Positions 45,772 to 54,836 of a stretch of 64,000 nucleotides of DNA are shown one piece after another. How positions within the stretch are numbered: the first letter of the stretch is position 1; each line of letters starts with the position of its first letter. The translations under genes were made by a program, and so were the position numbers. The notes beneath the pieces were generated by a model. That model was not told the DNA's origin. It saw only the letters and a program-made list of their open reading frames with translations, and made no database searches. The stretch covers positions 1 to 64,000 of the forward strand of contig CANMVD010000003.1 of NCBI GenBank assembly GCA_947501275.1, read 5' to 3'. The stretch comes from an uncultured Tateyamaria sp. (GTDB lineage: Bacteria; Pseudomonadota; Alphaproteobacteria; Rhodobacterales; Rhodobacteraceae).

Positions 45772-46451
45772 GGTGTCCTCCGGGATTGCGACCCTTGTGG
45801 TGCCACGGAATGGCTGTGCGCGCCAGAGGGTTCGACAGGCGCGGCCAGACTGTCCAGAAAATCCGGCAAGCCTGCGCGCGTTGCATCGGTGAAATGGTAG
45901 GCCTGCCATCCCCGGGCTTGCGCGGCGTCGATATTCTTTTTGGTATCATCAATCAGCGCATGGGCGCGAGGTGGCGCGCCGCTCCACGCCTCGATTTGAG
46001 CGAAATAGGCCCCGTCCGGTTTTGCGCACCCCATGCGGCCAGAGGCAAACACCCGTTCGACCAGTTGGCCAAAGCCCATCTCGGTTTCGATATATGCGGC
46101 CCGACTGGCTTCGTTGTTGGTGCCGATCACGTGGCGCAGCCCCGCGCGTTCGAGATGCGCAACAATGTCCGGATCAGGATGCGCATCTTGTGCAAACCAA
46201 TATGCCAGAAAGGCCACAGAATCGATCTTTTGGCCGACCTGTGCGCACCATGCCTCAAACGCGGATTGCAGAGTGATCTGTCCACGCATAATCCGCCCGA
46301 TGCGGCTGGGATGGAAAATGAAATTGGCCATGTCATCGCGATCAATGCCCCAGTCCTGCGCCAGCCGATCCGCCCAGATAAAGCGACCATCAACGACATT
46401 GGCGTTCAGCACACCGTCGAAATCCCAGACAAGAACAGGTTGGACAGCCAT
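45768..46451 (-). CDS. HAD family hydrolase
   Basis: This 227-residue protein has HAD motif I DFDGVLNANVV (Asp nucleophile), motif II-like GTNNEAS, the conserved Lys in CAKPDGAYF, and motif III/IV ALIDDTKKNI. It is a phosphatase-like enzyme of unknown substrate. It is the first gene of the leftward operon and is translationally coupled to cobO by ATGA. A role in corrinoid metabolism, for instance dephosphorylation, is only an inference from context. The start at 46451 was preferred over a longer frame lacking similarity. Confidence 0.82.
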   Translation of the reverse strand: MAVQPVLVWDFDGVLNANVVDGRFIWADRLAQDWGIDRDDMANFIFHPSRIGRIMRGQITLQSAFEAWCAQVGQKIDSVAFLAYWFAQDAHPDPDIVAHLERAGLRHVIGTNNEASRAAYIETEMGFGQLVERVFASGRMGCAKPDGAYFAQIEAWSGAPPRAHALIDDTKKNIDAAQARGWQAYHFTDATRAGLPDFLDSLAAPVEPSGAHSHSVAPQGSQSRRTP

Positions 46452-46522
46452 CTGTGTACCTTTCGGATTTTGCCTGCACGTGAGATATCGCGTTGCAGGC
46501 CAACAGGCCACGCCAAACGCGC

Positions 46523-46551
46523 TTGACTCTGTTTATCGGCGGGCGCACTAC
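46523..46551 (+). promoter_or_regulatory. Possible promoter of the rightward cobalamin operon
   Basis: TTGACT (46523-46528) and CACTAC (46546-46551) are separated by 17 bp, immediately upstream of the cobalamin riboswitch. The -35 match is good and the -10 match is weak. The location, just before the aptamer, supports the call. Confidence 0.4.
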
Positions 46552-46557
46552 GGTTGC

Positions 46558-46754
46558 GCTGGTGCCCATGGCTTGCTGTGGGTGAAAAGGGAATGCCGCG
46601 GTCCTTGAAAAAGGGCCAAACGCAGCCGCCCCCGCGACCGTGACCGGAGATGGGTGCCCCCGCACCACTGGCCAAAATGGCCGGGAAGGTGGGGTAGCCG
46701 ACAGGGACGCCCGAAACGGCGCTCTGACATCCGCAAGCCGGGAGACCTGCCAGC
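46558..46754 (+). ncRNA. Cobalamin (B12) riboswitch
   Basis: The B12 box AAGCCGGGAGACCTGCC (46735-46751) is present, along with the conserved core elements GGGAA (near 46599), CCGCGACCGTGACC-like (46632-46645) and CACTGGCC (46665-46672) leading to GGGAAGG. A P1 helix is formed by GCTGG (46558-46562) and CCAGC (46750-46754). It lies 99 bp upstream of the DUF1636 gene, so it should repress the cobW-cobN-cobG-H-I-J set when adenosylcobalamin is abundant. The rest of the 401-bp gap (46452-46852) holds the promoter and a GC-rich expression platform. Confidence 0.9.
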
Positions 46755-46852
46755 TGACGTGACGAAACCGGACGGGGTGTTCCGGGTGTCGGGACGCTTG
46801 GCCACGTGCCGCCCGCCATCCAAGCTGCCGTTCCCTGACGATGGGACAAATA

Positions 46853-47242
46853 ATGAGTGATCCTGAACGCGCGGCACTGCCTCCGGTGGAACTGTTGGTA
46901 TGCGTCAAATGCCGCCGCGAACTTGACGTGCCCGAGGGTGGCATTCGCCCGGGCGAAGCACTGCATGCGGCACTGGCCGACCGGGTCATGCCCGAGGGCG
47001 TGACCCTCAAGGCAGTTGAATGCCTGTCCAATTGCTCTTCGGGTTGCTCTGTTGCCGTGCGCGGCGGCCCCACCCGCTGGACCTATGTTTATGGCAATTT
47101 GATCGAGACCGAAGATGCCGACACCGTTCTCGACGGCGTTACCAAATACGCGGCCACAGCGGACGGGCTTGTTCCGTGGCGCGAACGCTCTGACCATTTC
47201 CGCAAAAACTGCATTGCACGCATCCCTCCGCAGGAGTTCTGA
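46853..47242 (+). CDS. DUF1636 metal-binding protein
   Basis: This 129-residue protein has a thioredoxin-like ferredoxin-type layout: CVKC near the N-terminus (LLVCVKCRRE) and ECLSNCSSGC in the middle, a cysteine pattern compatible with a 2Fe-2S cluster or metal site. The family is regularly found with cobalamin and cobW genes, but its role is unproved. It is the first gene after the riboswitch and precedes cobW by 4 bp. An in-frame ATG at 46841 is an alternative start. Confidence 0.85.
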   Translation: MSDPERAALPPVELLVCVKCRRELDVPEGGIRPGEALHAALADRVMPEGVTLKAVECLSNCSSGCSVAVRGGPTRWTYVYGNLIETEDADTVLDGVTKYAATADGLVPWRERSDHFRKNCIARIPPQEF

Positions 47243-47246
47243 ACCC

Positions 47247-48302
47247 ATGGCAAACCTCAACAAAACACCCGTCACTGTCATCACCGGCTTTCTTGGCTCC
47301 GGCAAAACCACCCTTGTCCGCCACCTCATGCAGAACCCGCAGGGCAAGCGCCTTGCGGTCATCGTGAACGAGTTCGGGGACGTGGGCGTGGATGGAGAGA
47401 TCCTGAAATCCTGTGCCATTCCCGACTGCCCTGCGGAAAACATCATGGAGCTGGCGAACGGGTGCATCTGCTGCACAGTGGCCGATGACTTCATTCCCAC
47501 GATCGAGGCGCTGATGGCGCTTGACCCGCAGCCGGAACATATCCTGATCGAAACCTCCGGCCTTGCCTTGCCCAAGCCTTTGCTCAAGGCATTTGACTGG
47601 CCCGATATCCGTTCGCGTATCACCGTGGATGGCGTCATCGCACTGGCGGACGCCGAAGCGGTTGCCGCAGGGCGGTTTGCGCCGGATGTGGCAGCAGTTG
47701 ATGCGCAGCGAGAGGCCGATGACAGCCTCGATCACGAAACGCCGCTGTCCGAGGTGTTCGAAGATCAAATCAGCTGCGCCGACATCATCCTTTTGACCAA
47801 GCCCGATCTTGCAGGTCCGGATGGCATTGCCAAGGCCAAGGCCGTCATCGCCGCCGAAGCGCCCCGCCCACTGCCGATTGTGGAAGTGGCCGAAGGCGTC
47901 GTTGATCCACGTGTTTTGCTGGGGCTGGAGGCCGCCGCAGAAGATGACATGGATGCCCGTCCTTCTCATCACGATGGGCACGACGACCACGAACATGACG
48001 ATTTCGAATCCGTCATCATCGACATTCCCGAAGTGTCCGACCCAGCCGAGCTTGTCTCGCGCATTGAGGCCATGGCCAAGACGCAGAACATTCTGCGCGT
48101 CAAAGGCTACGCGGCGATTACTGGCAAGCCGATGCGTTTGCTCGTTCAAGCCGTTGGTGCGCGCGTCCGTCACCAATATGACCGCCCGTGGGGTGCAGAC
48201 GAGGCCCGTCAGGGGCGCCTGGTCGTGATTGGTGAGCATGACGACGTGAACAGCGCAGCGATTTCCGCAGCCCTGATCCAAACTCCGGCAGCTGCTGAGT
48301 AA
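47247..48302 (+). CDS. cobW: CobW GTPase, cobalt chaperone
   Basis: This 351-residue G3E GTPase has P-loop GFLGSGKTT (14-22), the metal-binding CxCC motif NGCICC (71-76), NEFGDVGVDG, and a histidine/aspartate-rich loop (SHHDGHDDHEHDD) before the C-terminal domain. CobW is thought to deliver Co(II) to the CobNST chelatase, which fits its position directly upstream of cobN. The ATG at 47247 starts 4 bp after the DUF1636 stop. Confidence 0.95.
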   Translation: MANLNKTPVTVITGFLGSGKTTLVRHLMQNPQGKRLAVIVNEFGDVGVDGEILKSCAIPDCPAENIMELANGCICCTVADDFIPTIEALMALDPQPEHILIETSGLALPKPLLKAFDWPDIRSRITVDGVIALADAEAVAAGRFAPDVAAVDAQREADDSLDHETPLSEVFEDQISCADIILLTKPDLAGPDGIAKAKAVIAAEAPRPLPIVEVAEGVVDPRVLLGLEAAAEDDMDARPSHHDGHDDHEHDDFESVIIDIPEVSDPAELVSRIEAMAKTQNILRVKGYAAITGKPMRLLVQAVGARVRHQYDRPWGADEARQGRLVVIGEHDDVNSAAISAALIQTPAAAE

Positions 48303-48317
48303 GGTATAGAGGCGCAA

Positions 48318-51300
48318 ATGCACGTCGTCTTTCGCGAAAGCCACGGATTGGAAGAGACCGAAACACCCACTGATCTGGGGCAAACGCCCGCAGATCTGGT
48401 GGTTTTGTCGTTCTCCGATAGTGATCTGGGGGCCTTTGGTGCGGCGTGGCACCGGGGTGGAGGTGTGGTGGGCAAATTGCCCACCCTACGGCTCGCCAAC
48501 CTCGTTGGCCTAAAACATCCCCTGTCGGTTGATACCTACATCGAACAGACATTGAGCAATGCCAAAGGCATCCTGATCCGCCTGATCGGCGGTGTGCCCT
48601 ACTGGTCCTACGGGTTGCAACAGGTTGAAAACCTCTGTCGTGCCAAGGGCATTGCACTGGCCGTTTTGCCTGCCGACGGACGCCCGGATGAACGGCTTGA
48701 CGCGATTTCGACCCTGCCGGTATCGACCCTGCGCCGCCTTGCGCATCTCTGCGATACCGGGGGCGCAGTCGCAGCCCAGGCAGCCTTGGCCCAGATGGCT
48801 TTGGCATCCGGCCTCTATGCAGGGCCCGTGGCAGGAGCCAAAAGCTTGCCGATAGTTGGGGCATGGACGCCTGAACACGGCGTTTCCTGCCCGCTGATCC
48901 TTGCGGACCGCCCCAAGCCGCTGGTGCTGGTCACCTTTTATCGCGCCTATCTCGCCGCCGCTGATCTGTCCCCGATTGAGGCCCTGTTCGACGCGCTGCG
49001 CCAGCGCGGTTTTGACGTCTTGGGCCTGTTCGCACCCTCCCTCAAGACACCGGACGCCGCCGAATGGATGGCGCGGCAAATCACCCATCTGTGTCCGTCC
49101 GCCATCGTGAACGCCACGGCCTTTTCCGGCAAGGGCAGTAGCGGCACATCTCCCCTCGACGCAGGCGAAGTACCTGTCTTTCAGGTCGCTTTAGCGACAT
49201 CCACCCGCGACATGTGGGCGGAGGCCGAGCGCGGGCTGTCGCCAACCGATCTGGCGATGCATGTCGTTTTACCCGAGGTCGATGGACGCCTGTTTGGGGG
49301 CGTATCTTCGTTCAAGGAACCACAGCCACGCGACGAACACCTGCAATTTGCGCGCTATGCCCATGCCGCTGATCTGGAACGGACCAATGCGGTTGCCGAT
49401 CGCGTGAAGGCATGGACCGACCTTGCCGCGACGCCAGCTAAAACCCGCAAGCTCGCTCTGATCCTCAGCACCTATCCCGGCAAAGACTGGAATATGGCCC
49501 ATGCGGTTGGCCTTGATCCGCTGGCTTCAGCCGAGGCGATCCTGAGTGATTTTCACGACGCAGGTTATGACATCACACCGGATGAAACCCCACTTGAAAA
49601 AGCGCTCGGTCAAGAGACACTGACATGGCCTGTCGCGTCCTATCTGGATGCGCTGACCAAATTGCCCCAAAGCCTGCAAGACGACCTGCATACAGCCTGG
49701 GGCACCGCGGAGACAGACGCCCCCGACGGGCTGTTCCGCTTTGCTGCGACGCGCCGGGGCAACACGCTGATTGCGCTGCAACCCGAACGCGGCACACCGA
49801 AAATGCGCGACGACGACTACCACGATCTGTCGCGCACCCCGCGCCACGACTATGTCGCGTTTTATCTTTGGCTACAGTCCGAGACCCAGGCCCTGATCCA
49901 TATCGGCGCACATGGCACGCTGGAATGGCTGCCGGGCAAATCCGTAGCCCTTTCGGCCGCGTGCTGGCCCGATGTCCTGACGGGCACCCTGCCCGTCATT
50001 TATCCCTTCATTGTCAACGATCCGGGTGAAGCGGCTCAGGCCAAGCGGCGCATCGGTGCGATGACGCTTGGCCACCTGCCCCCCCCGATGAAGCACAGCG
50101 CAACGCCAGACAGATTGGTGCGTCTGGAAACGCTTCTGGATGAATTTTCGAATGCCGATGGGCTTGATCCGCGCCGCCGTGACCGCTTGCAGGACGACAT
50201 TCGCGACGAAGCGCAGGCACTGGGCGTTGAAAATGATCTTGGCCTCGACCAGGCGTCTTGCAGCGCCGAAGCCATCACCCGCATTGACCGGTTTGTCTGC
50301 GATATCAAGGAAAGCCAATTCGGGGACGGGCTGCATGTCTGGGGTCGTGGGGCCCCGGATGCCGGCATATCCGGTCAGATGCCATATGACGCCAGTGCCT
50401 CGGTCATGTCGGAGCGCACCAGCCTCCTTGGCGCGCTTGATGGCCGTCGCATTCCCGGCGGGCCGTCCGGGTCTCCTTATCGCGGGCGTCGCGACGTGTT
50501 ACCGACAGGGCGCAACCTGTTCACGACTGACCCGCGTTCCGTGCCCACCCGCGCCGCCTATGCGCAAGGCGTCAAGCTGGCCGAAGAGTTGGTGCGCCGT
50601 CACTTGCAGGACGAAGGGGATTACCCACGAGGTCTGATCGTCGATCTCTGGGGCTCCGCCACCATGCGCACAGCAGGCGAGGAATTCGCCATGGCGCTGC
50701 ACCTGCTGGGCGTGCGCCCGATCTGGGACGATGGGTCCGAGCGTGTCTCCGGCATCGAAGTGCTGCCTATCACCGATCTTGATCGCCCGCGCATTGATGT
50801 GACCTTGCGGGTGTCGGGCCTGTTCCGGGACGTGTTCCCGACCCTGTCGGCCCTCTTTGCCCAAGCGGTTCGCGCGCTCAGCGCACGTGATGAAGCCGCT
50901 GACTGGAACCCTTATGCAGGCCACGCCGCGTCACCGCGTGTGTTTGGCCCTGCGCCCGGCCAGTTTGGCCTTGGCATGGGTGCCGATATTGAAACTTTCA
51001 CCGAGGACAGCCGCGCCGCTGCGGGTGCGGCATGGCTTGCCGCGAGCGCATACGCATTGGATGGCACCTCTGCCGCCAAGGACATGGATGCTATACGCGC
51101 CCGTGTTGCGAATGCCGATGCCTTTGTGCACCTGCAGGATTTGCCGGAAACCGACGTGCTGCTTGCGTCCGATTATGCGGCGCACGAAGCTGGATTTGCC
51201 GCGGCGCAAGCCGTGACAGGGGGGAAGGCCGCGCTCTATCACCTTGACAGCACTAACCTAGAGACTCCGCGCGCCCGCACCCTGCCGGAAGAGATTGCGC

Positions 51301-51617
51301 GAGTCGTCCAGGCCCGTGCCACGCAACCCGATTGGCTTGCAGGTATGATGCGTCACGGCTTCAGAGGTGCTGCCGAAATTGCGGCCACACTGGATCACAT
51401 GGCCGCATTTGCGCATCTGGCTGGCGTGGTTGGCCCGCATCTCTTTGATGCCTATCACGACGCCACGCTTGGTGCACCGCATGTTGCGGCCTTCCTAGAG
51501 GATGCAAATCCCGGTGCCTATCAAGCGATGCAGGACCAGTTCGCCGCCTTGGACGCGGCAGGGCTGTGGCATACTCGTCGAAATTCGATCCGGGCCGCAC
51601 TGGAGGCGGCACAATGA
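48318..51617 (+). CDS. cobN: Cobaltochelatase subunit CobN
   Basis: This 1099-residue large subunit of the aerobic cobaltochelatase inserts Co(II) into hydrogenobyrinic acid a,c-diamide with CobS and CobT. Recognisable CobN/BchH/ChlH-family stretches include LIHIGAHGTLEWLPGKSVALS, RGRRDVLPTGRNLFTTDPRSVPT and AGEEFAMALHLLGVRPIWDD. The protein is somewhat shorter than many CobN but appears complete. CobS and CobT are not in the window. Its TGA overlaps the cobG ATG. Confidence 0.96.
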   Translation: MHVVFRESHGLEETETPTDLGQTPADLVVLSFSDSDLGAFGAAWHRGGGVVGKLPTLRLANLVGLKHPLSVDTYIEQTLSNAKGILIRLIGGVPYWSYGLQQVENLCRAKGIALAVLPADGRPDERLDAISTLPVSTLRRLAHLCDTGGAVAAQAALAQMALASGLYAGPVAGAKSLPIVGAWTPEHGVSCPLILADRPKPLVLVTFYRAYLAAADLSPIEALFDALRQRGFDVLGLFAPSLKTPDAAEWMARQITHLCPSAIVNATAFSGKGSSGTSPLDAGEVPVFQVALATSTRDMWAEAERGLSPTDLAMHVVLPEVDGRLFGGVSSFKEPQPRDEHLQFARYAHAADLERTNAVADRVKAWTDLAATPAKTRKLALILSTYPGKDWNMAHAVGLDPLASAEAILSDFHDAGYDITPDETPLEKALGQETLTWPVASYLDALTKLPQSLQDDLHTAWGTAETDAPDGLFRFAATRRGNTLIALQPERGTPKMRDDDYHDLSRTPRHDYVAFYLWLQSETQALIHIGAHGTLEWLPGKSVALSAACWPDVLTGTLPVIYPFIVNDPGEAAQAKRRIGAMTLGHLPPPMKHSATPDRLVRLETLLDEFSNADGLDPRRRDRLQDDIRDEAQALGVENDLGLDQASCSAEAITRIDRFVCDIKESQFGDGLHVWGRGAPDAGISGQMPYDASASVMSERTSLLGALDGRRIPGGPSGSPYRGRRDVLPTGRNLFTTDPRSVPTRAAYAQGVKLAEELVRRHLQDEGDYPRGLIVDLWGSATMRTAGEEFAMALHLLGVRPIWDDGSERVSGIEVLPITDLDRPRIDVTLRVSGLFRDVFPTLSALFAQAVRALSARDEAADWNPYAGHAASPRVFGPAPGQFGLGMGADIETFTEDSRAAAGAAWLAASAYALDGTSAAKDMDAIRARVANADAFVHLQDLPETDVLLASDYAAHEAGFAAAQAVTGGKAALYHLDSTNLETPRARTLPEEIARVVQARATQPDWLAGMMRHGFRGAAEIAATLDHMAAFAHLAGVVGPHLFDAYHDATLGAPHVAAFLEDANPGAYQAMQDQFAALDAAGLWHTRRNSIRAALEAAQ

Positions 51618-52729
51618 GCAGCGCGGCACAGGTCAAGGGATGGTGCCCCGGCGCTTATCGCCCGATGATGTCCGGTGATGGCTTGATTGTACGTGTGCGC
51701 CCTAAACTGGCGTGCCTGTCGGCGGCGCAGGCCGTGGAAATGTGTGATATCGCAGATCGTTTCGGCAACGGGGTGATCGACCTGACAAGCCGCGCAAATC
51801 TACAGCTGCGCGGAATTGCCCCCGAACAGCATCAGGATGTGTTGGACGCCCTTCTCGATCTTGACCTGCTGGATGCCACACCCGAGCTCGAAGCGCGCCG
51901 CAATATCGTCGTGACGCCATTCTGGCAGGCGGGCGATCTGACAAGCCGCTTGCATGACGCCTTGTGTGCGCAGCTTGATCGGTTGCCGGACCTGCCCGCC
52001 AAAATGGGAATCGCGCTCGACACAGGGGCGCACCCGATACTGCAAAACGCCTCGTCAGACTTTCGACTTGAGCCTTCAGAAACGACGTCGCTCATCCTGC
52101 GCCTCGACGGTCTGGACGCTGGCCGCGCCGTCACCGAACACACGGCTATCGATGCGCTGGTCGAGATGGCACAGTGGTTTTGTGAGAGTGGTGGTCACGG
52201 GGCCAAGCGTATGGCGCAGCACGTCTGGGCCACGCCTCGCCCTGCGGATTGGACCATGCACCGCCCCAAGGCTGCGCAGCGCCCGCCAGAGCCAGGAGGC
52301 AACATTTTTGGCGCAGCCTTTGGCAGCATGAAGGCCGCCGACCTGTCGGCTCTGATCAAGGAAAGCAACGCCACCGCCATGCGCATCACGCCGTGGCGTT
52401 TGTTCCAGCTGGAAAATGCTGTGCCCACTGCCACGCACGGCTTTGTCACACTCCCCGACGATCCGCTTTTGCGCGTGCACGCTTGTCCCGGCGCGCCCGC
52501 GTGTGCTGCAGCCACCGTGGATACACGCACATTGGCGCGCACACTTGCGCCAACCCATCGGGAGTTGCACGTGTCGGGCTGTGACAAGGGCTGTGCACAT
52601 CCCCGCATCGCTGCAACCACGCTTGTGGGGCGCGATGGTGCATATGACCTTGTGGAACAGGGCCATCCATGGGATCAGCCGCGCCAGCGCGGACTGACCC
52701 GCCAAGACCTTTTGACGCCTGCGAGCTGA
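51614..52729 (+). CDS. cobG: Precorrin-3B synthase
   Basis: This 371-residue sulfite/nitrite-reductase-like enzyme uses O2 to hydroxylate precorrin-3A at C20. Cluster-binding cysteines read HACPGAPAC and GCDKGC, as in sirohaem/4Fe-4S proteins, preceded by two ferredoxin-like half-domains (VKGWCPGAYRPMMSGDGLIV near the start). CobG marks the oxygen-dependent pathway. The start at 51614 overlaps the cobN stop (ATGA). Confidence 0.92.
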   Translation: MSSAAQVKGWCPGAYRPMMSGDGLIVRVRPKLACLSAAQAVEMCDIADRFGNGVIDLTSRANLQLRGIAPEQHQDVLDALLDLDLLDATPELEARRNIVVTPFWQAGDLTSRLHDALCAQLDRLPDLPAKMGIALDTGAHPILQNASSDFRLEPSETTSLILRLDGLDAGRAVTEHTAIDALVEMAQWFCESGGHGAKRMAQHVWATPRPADWTMHRPKAAQRPPEPGGNIFGAAFGSMKAADLSALIKESNATAMRITPWRLFQLENAVPTATHGFVTLPDDPLLRVHACPGAPACAAATVDTRTLARTLAPTHRELHVSGCDKGCAHPRIAATTLVGRDGAYDLVEQGHPWDQPRQRGLTRQDLLTPAS

Positions 52730-52732
52730 CCC

Positions 52733-53362
52733 ATGCCTTATGAATACCAGACCGATGGTGCAGCCATCTACCTGCAAAGCTTTGCCACCATCCGGGCTGA
52801 AGCCAATCTGGCCCGGTTCGCCCCGGACGAAGAGCAAGTGGCCGTGCGCATGATCCACGCCGCAGGGATGGTTGGACTTGAAGAATACGTGCATTTCTCG
52901 CCCGGATTTGTGCATGCAGCCCGCACCGCGCTGGAGGGTGGCGCACCGATCCTGTGTGACGCGCGCATGGTCTCCGAAGGGATCACACGCCCCCGTATGC
53001 CCGCCGATAATGCAGTAATCTGCACACTGCATGATGCAGGCGTTCGCGAGATGGCCGCCGAGATGTCCAATACCCGCTCCGCAGCGGCGCTGGAGCTTTG
53101 GCGCCCACATCTCGCCGGGGCGGTTGTGGCCATCGGCAACGCGCCAACCGCCCTGTTCCATCTGCTGAACATGCTCGAAGACCCCGACTGCCCCCGCCCC
53201 GCCGCCATTATCGGCTGTCCCGTGGGTTTTGTCGGCGCGGTCGAAAGCAAAGACGCCCTGTGGGCGGACCAACCCGTACCGTGCTGCATCGTGCAGGGCC
53301 GCCTTGGGGGCAGCGCAATCACCGTCGCGGCCGTCAACGCCATCGCGAGCCGCAAAGAATGA
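52733..53362 (+). CDS. cobH: Precorrin-8X methylmutase
   Basis: This 209-residue CobH/CbiC enzyme moves the C11 methyl to C12, giving hydrogenobyrinic acid. The catalytic His42 lies in RMIHAAGMVG, and other typical segments are ILCDARMVSEGI and GNAPTALFHLLNML. It lies 3 bp after cobG and overlaps cobI by 4 bp. Confidence 0.96.
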   Translation: MPYEYQTDGAAIYLQSFATIRAEANLARFAPDEEQVAVRMIHAAGMVGLEEYVHFSPGFVHAARTALEGGAPILCDARMVSEGITRPRMPADNAVICTLHDAGVREMAAEMSNTRSAAALELWRPHLAGAVVAIGNAPTALFHLLNMLEDPDCPRPAAIIGCPVGFVGAVESKDALWADQPVPCCIVQGRLGGSAITVAAVNAIASRKE

Positions 53363-54087
53363 AACCGGGGACGGTCTACGGTGTCGGGCTGGGGCCCGGC
53401 GATCAGGATCTGCTGAGTGTGCGAGCGGACCGACTGTTGCGCGGGGCCAAGCATGTCGCGTTTTTCCGCAAGGCGGGTCGGCCCGGACAGGCACGGCGGA
53501 TCGTCAACGGGATGTTGCCCGACACGGCTATCGAGTTTCCGATGGAATACCCCGTCACCACAGAAATTCCTCTGAGCGACCCGCGCTATAACGAGGTTCT
53601 GAGCGCCTTTTACAGCGCATGTACTGCCCATGTGCAAAGCCTGGCCGAGGACGGGCAAGATGTCGTGGTGCTGTGTGAAGGGGATCCGTTTTTTTACGGC
53701 TCTTTCATGCACCTGTACACCCGTCTCAAAGACAACGTGCCGGTGGAAGTGGTGCCGGCCATCACCGGTATGTCCGGCGCGTGGACGGCCACGGGCGCTC
53801 CGATCACTTGGGGCGATGACATCCTGACCATCCTGATGGGAACGTTGGACGAGGACACGTTGGCCGCCCGCATGGCAGATGCTGACGCGCTGGTGATCAT
53901 GAAGATCGGGCGCAACATCGACAAGGTGCGGCGCGCCCTGAAGACGGCAGGCAAGTTCGAGCAGGCCTACCTGATTGAATTTGCGACCATGCCCAACCAG
54001 CAGGTCCAGCGGTTGGCCGAAGCCGACGGCAAAGTCACGCCCTACTTCTCCATTATCGTGGTGCATGGACAAGGGCGTCGGCCATGA
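53359..54087 (+). CDS. cobI: Precorrin-2 C20-methyltransferase
   Basis: This 242-residue tetrapyrrole methylase begins MKPGTVYGVGLGPGDQDLLS, the SAM-binding GxGxGD motif. CEGDPFFYGSFMHLY and VVPAITGMSG are characteristic of CobI. The start was set at 53359 by the ATGA overlap with cobH, and upstream frame extension into cobH is rejected. It overlaps cobJ by 4 bp. Confidence 0.96.
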   Translation: MKPGTVYGVGLGPGDQDLLSVRADRLLRGAKHVAFFRKAGRPGQARRIVNGMLPDTAIEFPMEYPVTTEIPLSDPRYNEVLSAFYSACTAHVQSLAEDGQDVVVLCEGDPFFYGSFMHLYTRLKDNVPVEVVPAITGMSGAWTATGAPITWGDDILTILMGTLDEDTLAARMADADALVIMKIGRNIDKVRRALKTAGKFEQAYLIEFATMPNQQVQRLAEADGKVTPYFSIIVVHGQGRRP

Positions 54088-54836
54088 GCGGGTGGGTCTG
54101 CATCGCAGGCCTTGGGCCGGGCAGTGACGCGCTGGTCACACCAGAGGTCACAACCGCATTGGCGCAGGCAACGGATGTTGTCGGTTACATTCCGTATGTC
54201 GCACGTGTGGCTGAACGCGCGGGGCTGACCCTGCACCCTTCTGACAACAGGGTCGAAATAGACCGCTCGCGCCATGCACTCGAGATGGCGGCCGCGGGGC
54301 GGAAGGTTGTTGTGGTATCCTCGGGCGATCCGGGCGTGTTTGCCATGGCCGCCGCAGTGTTCGAGGCCGTGGAAAACGGACCGGCCAGCTGGCGCGCCTT
54401 GGATATTCGCGTGCTGCCGGGCATCACCGCCATGTTGGCCGCCGCGGCCCGGGCGGGTGCGCCGTTGGGGCACGATTTCTGCGCCATCAACCTAAGCGAC
54501 AACCTCAAGCCCTGGGCTGTGATCGAACGGCGTTTGCGTCTCGCGGCCGAGGCCGATTTCGCCATGGCGTTCTACAATCCCCGCTCCAAATCGCGGCCCG
54601 ACGGATTTGTGCGCACGCTCGAGATTTTGAATGCCGCGTGCGCGGACGCGCGCCCGATCATTTTTGCCCGCGCTGTGTCTACGCCCGAAGAACACATCCG
54701 TGTTGTGCCCTTGCCCGACGCCACTGCGGACATGGCCGACATGCGCACGATGGTCATTGTCGGCTCGTCCCAGACGCGCATCATCGACACCGGGGCGACC
54801 CCGATTGTTTATACCCCCAGATCGGCCCCCGCATGA
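54084..54836 (+). CDS. cobJ: Precorrin-3B C17-methyltransferase
   Basis: This 250-residue tetrapyrrole methylase starts MSGWVCIAGLGPGSDALVTP. VVSSGDPGVFAMAAAVFE and NLSDNLKPWAVIERRL are typical of CobJ, which methylates C17 with ring contraction. Its 3' end overlaps the 3' end of the opposite-strand cobK by 28 bp. Confidence 0.95.
   Translation: MSGWVCIAGLGPGSDALVTPEVTTALAQATDVVGYIPYVARVAERAGLTLHPSDNRVEIDRSRHALEMAAAGRKVVVVSSGDPGVFAMAAAVFEAVENGPASWRALDIRVLPGITAMLAAAARAGAPLGHDFCAINLSDNLKPWAVIERRLRLAAEADFAMAFYNPRSKSRPDGFVRTLEILNAACADARPIIFARAVSTPEEHIRVVPLPDATADMADMRTMVIVGSSQTRIIDTGATPIVYTPRSAPA

Noticed and set aside
46406-48452. Minus-strand frames covering the first riboswitch, DUF1636 and cobW
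   Set aside because: They cross a conserved riboswitch aptamer and two confident plus-strand genes. No coding signature was seen.
48318-51617. Possible BchH/ChlH magnesium chelatase instead of CobN
   Set aside because: The families are related, but the position between cobW and cobG and the surrounding corrin genes make CobN the clear assignment. No photosynthesis genes are present.
52076-54072. Two long antisense frames across cobG, cobH and cobI
   Set aside because: The plus-strand genes are complete and mutually overlapping. The antisense translations show no known domain.
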